From NCBI GenBank assembly GCA_005790505.1, contig SXUP01000004.1, positions 1 to 64,000 on the forward strand: a stretch of DNA of 64,000 nucleotides, written 5' to 3'. The notes under the pieces were generated by a model. It saw nothing but the letters and a program-made list of their open reading frames with translations. It did no database searches and had not been told where the DNA came from. Source of the DNA: Actinomycetota bacterium (GTDB lineage Bacteria > Actinomycetota > Acidimicrobiia > Acidimicrobiales > Ilumatobacteraceae). Each line of letters begins with the position of its first letter. The stretch's first letter is position 1. This document shows positions 16,101 through 24,286 of the stretch, piece by piece. The translations under genes and the position numbers were made by a program.

Positions 16101-16865
16101 ATGACATTTGGGTCCGCGGCACTTGATTTTGAGATGATATCCAAGCCGAGTTCTGGCCGATTCTTCTCGGTGGTGCGGCGAGTGAGGCTTGGTGATGTGA
16201 GCCCTGGGGGGCGCCTGCGCCTAGACGCACTTGTGCAGTATCTACAAGATGTCTCCAACGATGATTCGCGTGATGCATCTTGGAGCGATCCGCACGGCTG
16301 GGTCGTTCGACGAACAGTTTTAGATATCCATGAGGTTGCTAAGTATTTACAAGAAGTCCGACTGACAACCTGGTGTGGTGGTCTTGGTTCGCATTGGGCA
16401 GAACGTCGCACGCAAGTTTGCACTCTTGACGGTGCAGTTCTGATTGACGCAGCAACTCTGTGGGTGCATATTGATATGCAAACTATGAAGCCATTGGTCG
16501 TCCCACAAGATGTAGTTGATGTTGTTCATGACACAACAGAAGGACGTAAAGTGTCATCTCGATTGATGCTCAAAGGGGCTGTTGTGACTCCGACGCATGT
16601 GTTGTCGTGGCCACTGCGTTTTACTGATTTTGACACGCTCGGCCATGTGAACAATGCAGCGTATTGGCAAGTAACAGAAGAACTTCTGGGCATGTATCCC
16701 AAGATTCGGCAAAACATGCGAGCAATTATTGAGCATGTCAATCCAATTGACCCCGGGACAATAATTGAAATTGAGGTAGGCGAGACATCACAAACCAATG
16801 TGGCGGTCATGCTACGTAGCAATTTAGGCGTGCACGCCACAATGTGGCTCGGGCTGCGTCGTTAG
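16101..16865 (+). CDS. Acyl-ACP thioesterase family protein
   Basis: A 254-residue double hot-dog protein of the FatA/FatB-like acyl-ACP thioesterase family, which releases fatty acids from acyl carrier protein. The N-terminal hot-dog has RRVRLGDVSPGGRLRLDALVQYLQD and the DPHGWVVRR strand; the second begins near FTDFDTLGHVNNAAYW, the hot-dog helix signature with the conserved Asn-Asn. Actinobacterial members are mostly uncharacterised. The gene is convergent with and overlaps the MBL hydrolase by 4 bases at their 3' ends. A hairpin sits over its start. Confidence 0.85.
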   Translation: MTFGSAALDFEMISKPSSGRFFSVVRRVRLGDVSPGGRLRLDALVQYLQDVSNDDSRDASWSDPHGWVVRRTVLDIHEVAKYLQEVRLTTWCGGLGSHWAERRTQVCTLDGAVLIDAATLWVHIDMQTMKPLVVPQDVVDVVHDTTEGRKVSSRLMLKGAVVTPTHVLSWPLRFTDFDTLGHVNNAAYWQVTEELLGMYPKIRQNMRAIIEHVNPIDPGTIIEIEVGETSQTNVAVMLRSNLGVHATMWLGLRR

Positions 16866-17911
16866 TGAAGAACGTACTTCAGTATTCCTTCTTCTGAATG
16901 ACACTCAAAGTCACCCATCTGACGCAAATGTTCAAGATGGGCGTAGGTTTCACTGTCTGCCATTGGCCCTTGTGCTCGGGCAGAAAATAAGTGTGTTGAC
17001 ATCTCCATCACTGATGCAGGTCGACCCAATGTTGCACTCGTATTTCGCAAACGTTGTAGGCGCTCTAGGTGATGCTCTTTTATTTCTTCCGTGCGCTCAC
17101 TTAAATTATGAAAAGGATGTCCATGCGCTGGCAACACGAGATTGACCTGAGGTCCGAGCGCGCCCACTTTGTCAAGTGATCCAAAGAAAAGGGCAAGTGG
17201 GTCATCATTGGTAGATAGGCCCGAAATGTGGGGTGTTATTTGAGGCAATACATGATCGCCGGAAAGCAATACGCCGCCTTCTGGGTCAAAAAGACAAAGG
17301 TGATCTTCGGTGTGGCCAGGTGTGTGCAGAGCTACCCATTCACGTCGGGCAAAATTCATTCGTTCTGCTTCCCGCAATCGCACTGTTGGTGTAGGCATCC
17401 TAAAGAGCCGAGATGGATCTTTGTGGGCTCGAGAAAATCGTGATTTCTTCCACGGAATCACCATCGGTGCACCACCCCATGGTGGTTTGTCAACTGGGCT
17501 CCGCATAATGACGGCTAATTCTTCTGGCTCAAGATCGGGGGGCTCGGATGAATCCCACCACATTCGAAACAGACGATGGGTAATTATTTCTGCGTTTGTC
17601 TCGTCACGCAAACGTGCTGCTCCTCCGAAATGATCCGGATGGCTATGCGTGATAATCACAGAATGAACACGTTTGAGGGGAACACCGATTTGTTTGAGAC
17701 GCTGCTGCATGGCCTGCCATGATTCTTTTGTTGGCAGACCAGGATCGACGACAGCTACACCACGTTCGTCTTCAAGGACATACATGTTGACGTGGCCCAA
17801 CCCAGTGATGTTGGCAGGCAACTGCGTTCTAAAGATCCCAGGAGCAACTTGGGTGACCGTGTCTGTCGCTTGCTCTTGCTCTTGTTTCAGCTGGCGCGGA
17901 GCCTCAGTCAT
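16862..17911 (-). CDS. MBL-fold metallo-hydrolase
   Basis: A 349-residue metallo-beta-lactamase fold enzyme. Metal ligands are visible in THSHPDHFGG (HxHxDH), in HTPGHTEDHLCLF and in LSGDHVLP, with a final His near LPAHGHPFH. The C-terminal 80 residues form a helical winged domain (EEIKEHHLERLQRLR) as in the LACTB2/YcbL-like group. ATG 17911 is chosen as it overlaps the orn stop by 8 bases, implying co-transcription with orn. The substrate is unknown; thioester or nucleic acid hydrolysis are both possible in this branch. Confidence 0.88.
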   Translation of the reverse strand: MTEAPRQLKQEQEQATDTVTQVAPGIFRTQLPANITGLGHVNMYVLEDERGVAVVDPGLPTKESWQAMQQRLKQIGVPLKRVHSVIITHSHPDHFGGAARLRDETNAEIITHRLFRMWWDSSEPPDLEPEELAVIMRSPVDKPPWGGAPMVIPWKKSRFSRAHKDPSRLFRMPTPTVRLREAERMNFARREWVALHTPGHTEDHLCLFDPEGGVLLSGDHVLPQITPHISGLSTNDDPLALFFGSLDKVGALGPQVNLVLPAHGHPFHNLSERTEEIKEHHLERLQRLRNTSATLGRPASVMEMSTHLFSARAQGPMADSETYAHLEHLRQMGDFECHSEEGILKYVLH

Positions 17912-18440
17912 TTCTGAAAACTTTGTCTCGATAGAACTTGAGTTCTGCGATACTTTCAATAATGTCGTCAAGGGCACGATGTGTTTGTAATTTATTTGTG
18001 CGCGTGTGTTCAAGACCTGGATACCACCGCTTGACGAGCTCTTTCACGCTTGATACATCAATTGAGCGATAGTGCAACCAGTTCTCAATATCGGGCATGT
18101 ATTTCGCTAAGAATCTGCGGTCGGTTCCAATGGAGTTTCCGCACAGGGGAATTTTTCTGGATTCGGGGCTGTGCAGTTTTATGAAGTCCAGCGTTTGTCT
18201 AAGTGCCTCATCATGGCTAATCGTGGAAACTTTGATCGCCTCAAGTAACCCAGAAACGGTGTGCATATTCAGCACAAAGGGGTCCATTTTGTCTAAAAAT
18301 TCCTGTGGCGTGGCTATGACTAAATCGGGGCCTTCTTCAAGTATCGTGAGGTCGTCATCCGTTACGACGGTGGCAATTTCAACGATGACTTCTGTAGATG
18401 GGTCGAGCCCCGTCATCTCCAAGTCCATCCAGAACAGCAC
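17904..18440 (-). CDS. orn: Oligoribonuclease
   Basis: DEDDh 3'-5' exoribonuclease that degrades 2-5 nt RNAs (and pGpG), 178 residues. Catalytic residues are seen in FWMDLEMTGLDP (D, E), GNSIGTDRRFL (D) and HRALDDIIESI (H, D). Length and the CGNSIGTDR motif are typical. The next gene leftward, an MBL hydrolase, overlaps its 3' end. It is divergent from dut, with starts about 40 bases apart. Confidence 0.97.
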   Translation of the reverse strand: MLFWMDLEMTGLDPSTEVIVEIATVVTDDDLTILEEGPDLVIATPQEFLDKMDPFVLNMHTVSGLLEAIKVSTISHDEALRQTLDFIKLHSPESRKIPLCGNSIGTDRRFLAKYMPDIENWLHYRSIDVSSVKELVKRWYPGLEHTRTNKLQTHRALDDIIESIAELKFYRDKVFRND

Positions 18441-18481
18441 TTTGTCAGCCTATTGCACGGTGGCGTTTTCGTTGTAGGTGG

Positions 18482-18940
18482 GTGCCATTGCGTAGCGTAG
18501 AGATTGTGATCTCAATAGAAATCGTTCAGCTTGACCCGGAATTGGCTCTCCCATCTAACGCTCGCATTGGGGATGCAGGAGTTGATCTTTATGCAAGGAA
18601 TGATGCCGTAATTGAGCCGCACGGTGGACGCATCCTGATGCCGACTGGAATCGCGATTGGCCTGCCATTTGGATACGCCGGATTCGTCTTGCCTCGCAGT
18701 GGTAATGCTTTAAAACATGGGGTCACGGTGGTGAACTCACCAGGACTAATTGACTCTGGTTATCGTGGCGAAATAATGGTCGTGTTACTAAATACCGACC
18801 GCTCACTTGAGCATCGTGTCACCCGCGGAGACCGAATCGCTCAACTCGTGGTTCAACGCATTGAGGAAGTGTCCTGGACAGTAGTGCAGTCACTTGACGG
18901 CAACGACAGGGGTGGGGGTTTTGGTCATTCCGGCAGTTGA
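18482..18940 (+). CDS. dut: dUTP diphosphatase (dUTPase)
   Basis: Trimeric dUTPase converting dUTP to dUMP, keeping uracil out of DNA. Motifs are in order: DAGVDLYA (1), PRSGNALKHG (2), NSPGLIDSGYRGE (3), RGDRIAQLVVQ (4) and the flexible C-terminal GGGFGHSGS (5). The start is uncertain: GTG 18482 gives 152 residues, GTG 18506 gives MISIEIVQLDPEL, closer to other family members. Neither has a clear ribosome-binding site. The last 51 bases overlap the convergent FTR1 permease gene. Confidence 0.96.
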   Translation: MPLRSVEIVISIEIVQLDPELALPSNARIGDAGVDLYARNDAVIEPHGGRILMPTGIAIGLPFGYAGFVLPRSGNALKHGVTVVNSPGLIDSGYRGEIMVVLLNTDRSLEHRVTRGDRIAQLVVQRIEEVSWTVVQSLDGNDRGGGFGHSGS

Positions 18941-19735
18941 TGATTTGTCCCCGAGGTACAGCCTGAGGACGATAGTTGCGTAGATGACGTAGGCCACTAC
19001 GCGAAGACGCTCAGGAGATTTGTGCCACCCTAAGAGACCCTTTAAAAAATCGTAGATCGTCCCAGATGCAAGTGGACCTGATTCCAAATTCCAGAGTGAC
19101 GAAAAGAGTAAACCGCCCTCAAAACCGCAGAGTTCACGCAATTCATGGACCGCTTTACCGGCAAGACCTGCCGCGAAAAAGATAAGCAAGATTCCGGTGA
19201 TGTTAAAAAACATCCGCAAATTAAATCGACTGCCACCGATATAAACAAGATATCCAAGCACTGCAGCGATTGCCAGACCAGAGAGTCCACCAATGGTAAA
19301 ATCACTAGTCGTTGTTTCTGCGGTGCGCGATCCCAGAAGAAACAAAACTGTCTCAAGTCCTTCTCGTGTAACGGCAACGAAGGCGATGATGACAAGGGCA
19401 GATGCTGTCGCAGCACCATCTATTTTGTCACGCAATTCAGTGCCGATACCGCGAGCGTGACTACGCATCCAAAACACCATCCAAGTCAACACCGCACATG
19501 CTGCTAGTGCCAAAACACCTTCAACTGCTTGTTCAACTTTTCCGTTGAGACCACCAACTGCAATGTTGAGGATTATCCCCAAAGCAAGACAAACAATTGT
19601 CGCCGCGCCTGCTCCTAGCCAAACATGGCGAAAGTCGGATGCCCGATCTGTTTTTGCTAAATAACCAAATAAAATTGCCAGGACAAGTGATATTTCCAAA
19701 CCCTCCCGCAGGGTTATCAAAAAAGCTGATGACAT
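18890..19735 (-). CDS. FTR1 family high-affinity iron permease
   Basis: A 281-residue membrane protein with about seven helices. Both iron-binding REGLE motifs are present, LREGLEISLV at the N-terminus and TREGLETVLF in the middle. The EfeU/FTR1 family imports ferric iron with a multicopper oxidase or EfeO partner, neither of which is nearby. ATG 19735 (MSSAFLITLREGLE) is chosen because the first helix begins right after it. A 14-bp iron-box-like palindrome lies 45 bases upstream, indicating repression by a DtxR/IdeR protein. The 3' end overlaps dut by 51 bases on the opposite strand. Confidence 0.92.
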   Translation of the reverse strand: MSSAFLITLREGLEISLVLAILFGYLAKTDRASDFRHVWLGAGAATIVCLALGIILNIAVGGLNGKVEQAVEGVLALAACAVLTWMVFWMRSHARGIGTELRDKIDGAATASALVIIAFVAVTREGLETVLFLLGSRTAETTTSDFTIGGLSGLAIAAVLGYLVYIGGSRFNLRMFFNITGILLIFFAAGLAGKAVHELRELCGFEGGLLFSSLWNLESGPLASGTIYDFLKGLLGWHKSPERLRVVAYVIYATIVLRLYLGDKSSTAGMTKTPTPVVAVK

Positions 19736-19764
19736 AAAAAATAGGCTAGGACCCCTATATAGAA

Positions 19765-19781
19765 AACACAAATCTTGTGTT
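19765..19781. repeat. Inverted repeat AACACAA-N3-TTGTGTT upstream of FTR1
   Basis: Perfect 7-base arms with a 3-base centre, overlapping the iron-box palindrome by two bases and placed just upstream of the TATATA -10 element of the permease gene. It could be a second regulator site. Confidence 0.45.
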
Positions 19782-19793
19782 AGGTATACCTAA
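19780..19793 (-). promoter_or_regulatory. DtxR/IdeR-type iron box
   Basis: TTAGGTATACCTAA is a perfect 14-bp palindrome whose half-site TTAGGT matches the IdeR/DtxR consensus half-site. It covers the expected -35 region of the FTR1 gene, whose -10 is probably TATATA at 19756-19761, so binding would block transcription when iron is sufficient. Confidence 0.7.
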
Positions 19794-20050
19794 TATCTTG
19801 CGGCTGAGAATCCATGAGGACCGCTTGTTATGTCGCAAACCTCCCGGTACTCGCACTCGTGGCGTGCCCGGTTATGCCATGCCGTGCCTTGTCACCCATG
19901 CCCAGTATGACCCACCATCGCACATCTCTTCAATATTGCACAATGAAGTCATATTCACTTGTTATTGAAGAAGTCACGATGCCTTGTGAAAATCTGCCCC
20001 AAGACAGAGGCGCATCTACAGTCTGTGTGTTGTCGAATGTGGGAGAACTT
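19794..20050. other. Intergenic region between iron box and SDR gene
   Basis: Together with the iron box this is a gap of about 315 bases. The SDR reading frame stays open through it without any family similarity, so it is probably untranslated. I see no RNA gene, tRNA or clear promoter. Confidence 0.5.
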
Positions 20051-20860
20051 ATGGGCGGAGAGTTTCAGAAGAAATCAGCAGTGGTCACTGGTGGTGGGAG
20101 TGGAATTGGTCTGGAGTGCGCTCGTCAACTTGCTCGTGATGGCGCTGCTGTGGTTTTGGCGGGTCGTACCGAATCCAAGCTTGTGAGCGCAGTTGCAGTA
20201 CTCGCATCTGAGGGTCTTGATGCACATTTCGCTGTCTGTGATGTAGCGAATGAAACGCAGGTGCGTGATGCAATCGAAAAAGCCACTGCCATTGCTCCAT
20301 TGGGTGTAGTTGTCGCCTCGGCAGGCGTCGGGCATGGTGGCCCGTTCCACCAGACGACGTTGCAGCAGTGGAATGAAGTACTGAATACAAATCTGACTGG
20401 TGCGTTTTTGTTGTTCAAACACGCGTCAATTGTGATGGCAAAAAATGGTGGGACGATGGTTGCAATTTCTTCAATTGCTGGTCCACTAACACATAGATTT
20501 ATGACACCGTATTGTGTGTCAAAAGCTGGCTTAGAGATGCTCGTAAAAAATATTGCCGATGAACTCGGACATATAGGCATACGAGTAAATGCGGTACGTC
20601 CAAGTCTTGTGCCAACAGATATCACTGCGGGGCTCACGGCGATGCCTGAACTCGTCAATGACTACCTAGAGCAGATGCCCTTGGGTCGAGTCGGAACCGA
20701 GCAGGACGTGGGCAATCTTGTGAGATTTTTAGCTGGGCCAGAAAGTAGTTGGATCACGGGACAATGCATCAGCGTTGATGGCGGACACACACTGCGCCGG
20801 GGACCAAATCTTGAGCCAGTTATGAAGATGCTGTTTGGTCAGGATGTTTCGCCGAGTTAA
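20051..20860 (+). CDS. SDR family oxidoreductase
   Basis: Classical short-chain dehydrogenase/reductase, 269 residues from ATG 20051, which has GGGAG upstream. The nucleotide site is TGGGSGIG, the structural motif is ASAG, and the catalytic residues are Ser in ISSIAG and Tyr/Lys in YCVSK. The C-terminal SVDGGHTLRRG is usual for SDR proteins acting on hydroxyacyl-CoA or alcohol substrates. The substrate cannot be told. The reading frame extends 79 codons upstream but that part resembles nothing. It converges with the M20 peptidase with a 4-base gap. Confidence 0.9.
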   Translation: MGGEFQKKSAVVTGGGSGIGLECARQLARDGAAVVLAGRTESKLVSAVAVLASEGLDAHFAVCDVANETQVRDAIEKATAIAPLGVVVASAGVGHGGPFHQTTLQQWNEVLNTNLTGAFLLFKHASIVMAKNGGTMVAISSIAGPLTHRFMTPYCVSKAGLEMLVKNIADELGHIGIRVNAVRPSLVPTDITAGLTAMPELVNDYLEQMPLGRVGTEQDVGNLVRFLAGPESSWITGQCISVDGGHTLRRGPNLEPVMKMLFGQDVSPS

Positions 20861-20864
20861 TGCC

Positions 20865-22139
20865 CTAAGTCAAGCGTGAATTTAGATGCCGCAGGGCGAC
20901 CGCCGCATACATGGCAGAACCCTTGCGCATTGCTTCTTCGTTAAAGATTGCTCGGTTGCTGTGATTAGGGGCAGCTGTATTTGGGTTTACACCTTCGGGC
21001 GTAGCACCAATAAACATCATCGCGCCGGGCAATTTGTGCAGGACATAGCTAAAATCTTCTGCACCCATCACAGGATGCGGCATGCGGATGACATTTTTTT
21101 CACCCATCACCGCACGACCGACATCTTCTGCAAACAGCGCGAAATTATCGTCGTTGATGGTTACTGGATACCCCCGTTCAAGTAAAACTGTTGCAGACAT
21201 CTCGTGGGCGGTAGCGATACCGTTAGCGACTCGCTGGATGCCTTCGTGTATTTGCTCGCGCGTTCGTTCGCTAATAGCACGCATAGTGCCTTTGATTTCC
21301 ACAGTTTCAGGAATCACGTTGTATGCCGTTCCGGCGTGAATATTGGTAACGGTGATAACGCCAGGATCAAAAACATCTAGGCGTCGAGTAACCAAAGTCT
21401 GTAGTGCTTGCACAATTTCGCAGGCAACTGGCACAGGGTCAAGGGCCTGGTGCGGTGCGCTTGCATGTCCACCCCTGCCGGCAATGATGATTGTGAGTGT
21501 GTCACTCGATGCCATCGTCGGACCAGGCCGAATGCCAACCATGCCTGTTGGAATATTGGGTGTCATGTGCATGGCGAATGCCCCCGTGATGGGAGACGCT
21601 ATACCATTGGGTAGTGGTGCAACGTCAAGCATTCCTTCGTTGAGCATGAATACTGCTCCTCCGTAGCCTTCTTCACCAGGCTGGAACATAAACATCACAC
21701 GACCTGCAATGTCGGCTTTACGCGCGGATAAAATCTTTGCAGAAGCCACAAGCATTGAAGTGTGCATGTCGTGCCCGCAAGCATGCATACGATTTTTGTT
21801 AGCTGATGAAAAATCAAGGTCGGTGTCTTCTGGCATCGGAAGTGCATCCATGTCCCCGCGCAATAGCACGGTGTCTCCGGGTTTGTCCCCGACAAGTGTG
21901 GCAACAATGCCACTGGTGCTTTGATGCAATGTGATTTCGAGGGGCAAACCTTCAAGGGCGGCGAGAACTTGCTCGCGCGTGCTGGGTAGGTCATTGCCAA
22001 TCTCAGGCCAACGGTGTAGTTCTCGGCGCAGAGAAACAGTGTCGGCAAAGACATCGTTTGCCTGTTCTAGTAAACCTATAACACTGCCATGACGATCTGT
22101 TGCCGCTGGCGTTGACATATCGGGTTTGGATTTGGGCAT
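20865..22139 (-). CDS. M20 family metallo-amidohydrolase
   Basis: A 424-residue di-metal M20D amidohydrolase (IAA-amino acid hydrolase/hippurate hydrolase type). Metal and catalytic residues appear in HACGHDMHTSML, FQPGEEGYGGA and FAMHMTPNIP, with a C-terminal ligand in MGAEDFSYVL. A dimerisation domain interrupts the catalytic one (around ASAPHQALDP). Such enzymes remove acyl groups from amino acids. It is divergent from the NUDIX gene with starts only about 20 bases apart. Met8 is a possible alternative start. Confidence 0.92.
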   Translation of the reverse strand: MPKSKPDMSTPAATDRHGSVIGLLEQANDVFADTVSLRRELHRWPEIGNDLPSTREQVLAALEGLPLEITLHQSTSGIVATLVGDKPGDTVLLRGDMDALPMPEDTDLDFSSANKNRMHACGHDMHTSMLVASAKILSARKADIAGRVMFMFQPGEEGYGGAVFMLNEGMLDVAPLPNGIASPITGAFAMHMTPNIPTGMVGIRPGPTMASSDTLTIIIAGRGGHASAPHQALDPVPVACEIVQALQTLVTRRLDVFDPGVITVTNIHAGTAYNVIPETVEIKGTMRAISERTREQIHEGIQRVANGIATAHEMSATVLLERGYPVTINDDNFALFAEDVGRAVMGEKNVIRMPHPVMGAEDFSYVLHKLPGAMMFIGATPEGVNPNTAAPNHSNRAIFNEEAMRKGSAMYAAVALRHLNSRLT

Positions 22140-22161
22140 ACCTCATGGTAGGCACAGAAGT

Positions 22162-22692
22162 ATGAACGATCCGTCCGCGGGAAGCGCTGATGAACTTGTA
22201 GAAGAAGTTGATCGCGCTGGCACGGTACTGCGCGTGGTGACGAGGGCTCAGATGCGAGCGGAGAGACTGCGGCATCGCAGTGTTTTCATTGTTGTGGTCA
22301 ATGACGACGGGCAATTATTAGTACACCGTCGGGCACTCACCAAAGATGTCTGGCCAGGGGGATGGGATATTTGTGTTGGTGGGGTAGCAGAGGTGGGAGA
22401 GCAATGGTTGATGGCTGCCGAGCGAGAACTATCCGAGGAATTAGGTATCACTGGCTACGACATGACCCTTCTTGGAACGGGAGCGTACGAGGATCTTGAG
22501 GTGAAATTGGTGGCTGCGTGCTATCTCATGTGTTGCAATGGCCCATTTAGCTTTGCTGATGGGGAAATTATTGAGGCGCACTGGGTAGAGCCAACAGATT
22601 TAATGCAGTGGTTGCAGGCCAAGGAGTTTTTACCCGACAGCCTTGCATTGCTTTTGCCACGGCTTGGCAATTTTCGCGCTGTTATCGCTTAG
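22162..22692 (+). CDS. NUDIX hydrolase (YfcD-like)
   Basis: A 176-residue NUDIX protein. The Nudix box is complete: G-V-AEVGEQWLMAAERELSEELG with the metal-binding REL-x-EE. The preceding LLVHRRALTKDVWPGGWD resembles the YfcD/Idi-like branch, where the substrate is a diphosphate such as isopentenyl diphosphate or a nucleotide. No isomerase Cys/Glu pair is clear, so I do not call Idi. ATG 22162 is chosen; an ATG at 22126 lies inside the divergent M20 gene. The start is close to any promoter, so the message may be leaderless. Confidence 0.85.
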   Translation: MNDPSAGSADELVEEVDRAGTVLRVVTRAQMRAERLRHRSVFIVVVNDDGQLLVHRRALTKDVWPGGWDICVGGVAEVGEQWLMAAERELSEELGITGYDMTLLGTGAYEDLEVKLVAACYLMCCNGPFSFADGEIIEAHWVEPTDLMQWLQAKEFLPDSLALLLPRLGNFRAVIA

Positions 22693-22702
22693 CCTGACAG
22701 AT

Positions 22703-22957
22703 ATGGCAACCATGGGTACTGAGGTCATTGTCGAGTTCACCATCGAGCCATTTAACGAGGGTGCGCCCGGTCAGCATGTCACCTTGGCTGTCGGTGCAGT
22801 AGAGGCAATGGGAATTGATGTCGAGTTCGGGCCGTTTGGTTCAACTTTTGTCACCACGATTGAAATCGTTGGTTCTGCCGTGGCAGCCCTGACAGACACC
22901 GCATATACAAACGGCGCAACGCATGTGAGTGTGCACATCGAAAGAATTGAGAACTAG
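22703..22957 (+). CDS. Thiamine-binding protein family (MTH1187/UPF0045)
   Basis: An 84-residue ferredoxin-like fold protein. VIVEFTIEPFNEGAPGQHV, GIDVEFGPFGST and the C-terminal THVSVHIERIE match the small MTH1187/YkoF-type family, members of which bind thiamine or form tetramers of unknown role. ATG 22703 and 22712 are both possible. It follows the NUDIX gene by 10 bases and precedes an HTH regulator by 4, so the three are likely one operon. Confidence 0.75.
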   Translation: MATMGTEVIVEFTIEPFNEGAPGQHVTLAVGAVEAMGIDVEFGPFGSTFVTTIEIVGSAVAALTDTAYTNGATHVSVHIERIEN

Positions 22958-22961
22958 AAAG

Positions 22962-23321
22962 ATGGTCTCAAATCATCCGATTATTGCTGCAGTGAAACCT
23001 CTATTGCATGCAACTGGCGCAAGTCTTGTCTCAGTTGATGAGCAGCAACCCGGGGATATTCCGTTGATATGGGACGGAGTGACTGTGGCGGCAGTTCGAC
23101 TACCCCCACTTCACGGGGCTCTTGATCGCTTAATTGATTCTGTCCAAAAAGAACTCGGATCCACTCTGCCAGCTCTATCGCGCAATGACAAGCAAAAAGC
23201 TATTCGTTTGTTGGATCAGCGAGGAGCGTTCACATTGCGTCGTGCCGTTGAAGATGTTGCAGACGCCATGGGTGTGTCACGCATCACGGTTTATAATTAT
23301 CTCAACGCGTTACATCGCTGA
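22962..23321 (+). CDS. YheO/DauR-type HTH transcriptional regulator (short)
   Basis: A 119-residue protein. The C-terminal 45 residues, KAIRLLDQRGAFTLRRAVE then VADAMGVSRITVYNYL, match the HTH_22 DNA-binding domain of YheO/DauR regulators. The N-terminal sensor half (about 60 residues, IPLIWDGVTVAAVRLP) is far shorter than the usual YheO PAS domain of around 110 residues and looks degenerate. The ligand is unknown; the adjacent thiamine-binding-type protein is a possible hint. It converges with coaA. Confidence 0.7.
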   Translation: MVSNHPIIAAVKPLLHATGASLVSVDEQQPGDIPLIWDGVTVAAVRLPPLHGALDRLIDSVQKELGSTLPALSRNDKQKAIRLLDQRGAFTLRRAVEDVADAMGVSRITVYNYLNALHR

Positions 23322-23329
23322 GAGACAAT

Positions 23330-24262
23330 CTAAAGTTTGCGAAGATGGATCTCCGTCACTCGGTGTTCTGCGTCTTTACGCAACGCCAATGATGCGCGTG
23401 ATTTGGTTGGTTCAATATTCTCAACAAGATTCTTGCCGTTGATCTCACGCCAGATACCTTGGGCAGTGGCGATTGCTTCGTTTTGTGTGAGATTGGCAAA
23501 GTTTTGAAAGAAACTGTCAGGATTCTGAAATACCGTTTGACATAACGTGAGAAATCTTTCGACATACCATTTCTCAATATCTGCTTCAAGTGCATCAATA
23601 TAAATAGAGAAATCAAAGTAGTCACTCACAAACTCTGTTGCTTCTGCACCTACTTGCAAAACATTGAGTCCTTCAATAATTAAAATATCTGGTTGGCAAA
23701 TAGTGACTTCCAGGTCGGGAATGACATCGTAGACAATGTGGCTATACACGGGGGCTGTCACCTCGGTGCAACCAGCCTTGACATCGCGCAAAAACTGCAG
23801 GAGACGCTTGGTGTCATAGCTTTCGGGGAATCCTTTTCGATTCATCATGCCGCGATCAATCAGTGTTGCGTTGGGAAATAAATAGCCGTCTGTCGTGAGC
23901 AGGTCTACGCGCGGATGTTCGGGCCAGCGGGCGAGCAATGCCTGCAAGATACGCGCAAAGGTGCTCTTACCAACAGCAACGCTTCCGGCAACACCAATGA
24001 CGTATGGAACTTTCGGCGCCATCGTTCCAAGAAATGTGGCAGAGACCTTATGCAGATTTTGTGTAGCACTGACATACAAATTCAAGAGTCGCGTGAGCGG
24101 TAGAAAGACTGTCGCAACTTCGTCCAAATCAATTCGGTCATTGATTCCGCGCAACTCCTTCAAGTCAACTTCGTGCAATGTGAGTGGCGTTGCTGCTCTC
24201 AGTCGAGACCACTCATCTCGAGTAAACGAGATGTATCGGTCGATGTCGGCTGGCTCAATCAC
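23330..24262 (-). CDS. coaA: Pantothenate kinase (type I)
   Basis: Type I pantothenate kinase, first step of coenzyme A biosynthesis, 310 residues. Walker A is [17 protein letters not shown]; the substrate and catalytic region includes [21 protein letters not shown] and [21 protein letters not shown] follows. The N-terminus [11 protein letters not shown] is characteristic. CoaA is feedback-inhibited by CoA in other bacteria. It is 24 bases from map on the same strand. Confidence 0.97.
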   Translation of the reverse strand: MIEPADIDRYISFTRDEWSRLRAATPLTLHEVDLKELRGINDRIDLDEVATVFLPLTRLLNLYVSATQNLHKVSATFLGTMAPKVPYVIGVAGSVAVGKSTFARILQALLARWPEHPRVDLLTTDGYLFPNATLIDRGMMNRKGFPESYDTKRLLQFLRDVKAGCTEVTAPVYSHIVYDVIPDLEVTICQPDILIIEGLNVLQVGAEATEFVSDYFDFSIYIDALEADIEKWYVERFLTLCQTVFQNPDSFFQNFANLTQNEAIATAQGIWREINGKNLVENIEPTKSRASLALRKDAEHRVTEIHLRKL

Positions 24263-24286
24263 AGTCAGAACGCTAGATGCTGAGGT

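Noticed and set aside
19814-20050. Long in-frame upstream extension of the SDR gene (79 codons)
   Set aside because: It shows no resemblance to SDR proteins and a good ribosome-binding site lies directly before ATG 20051; treated as intergenic.
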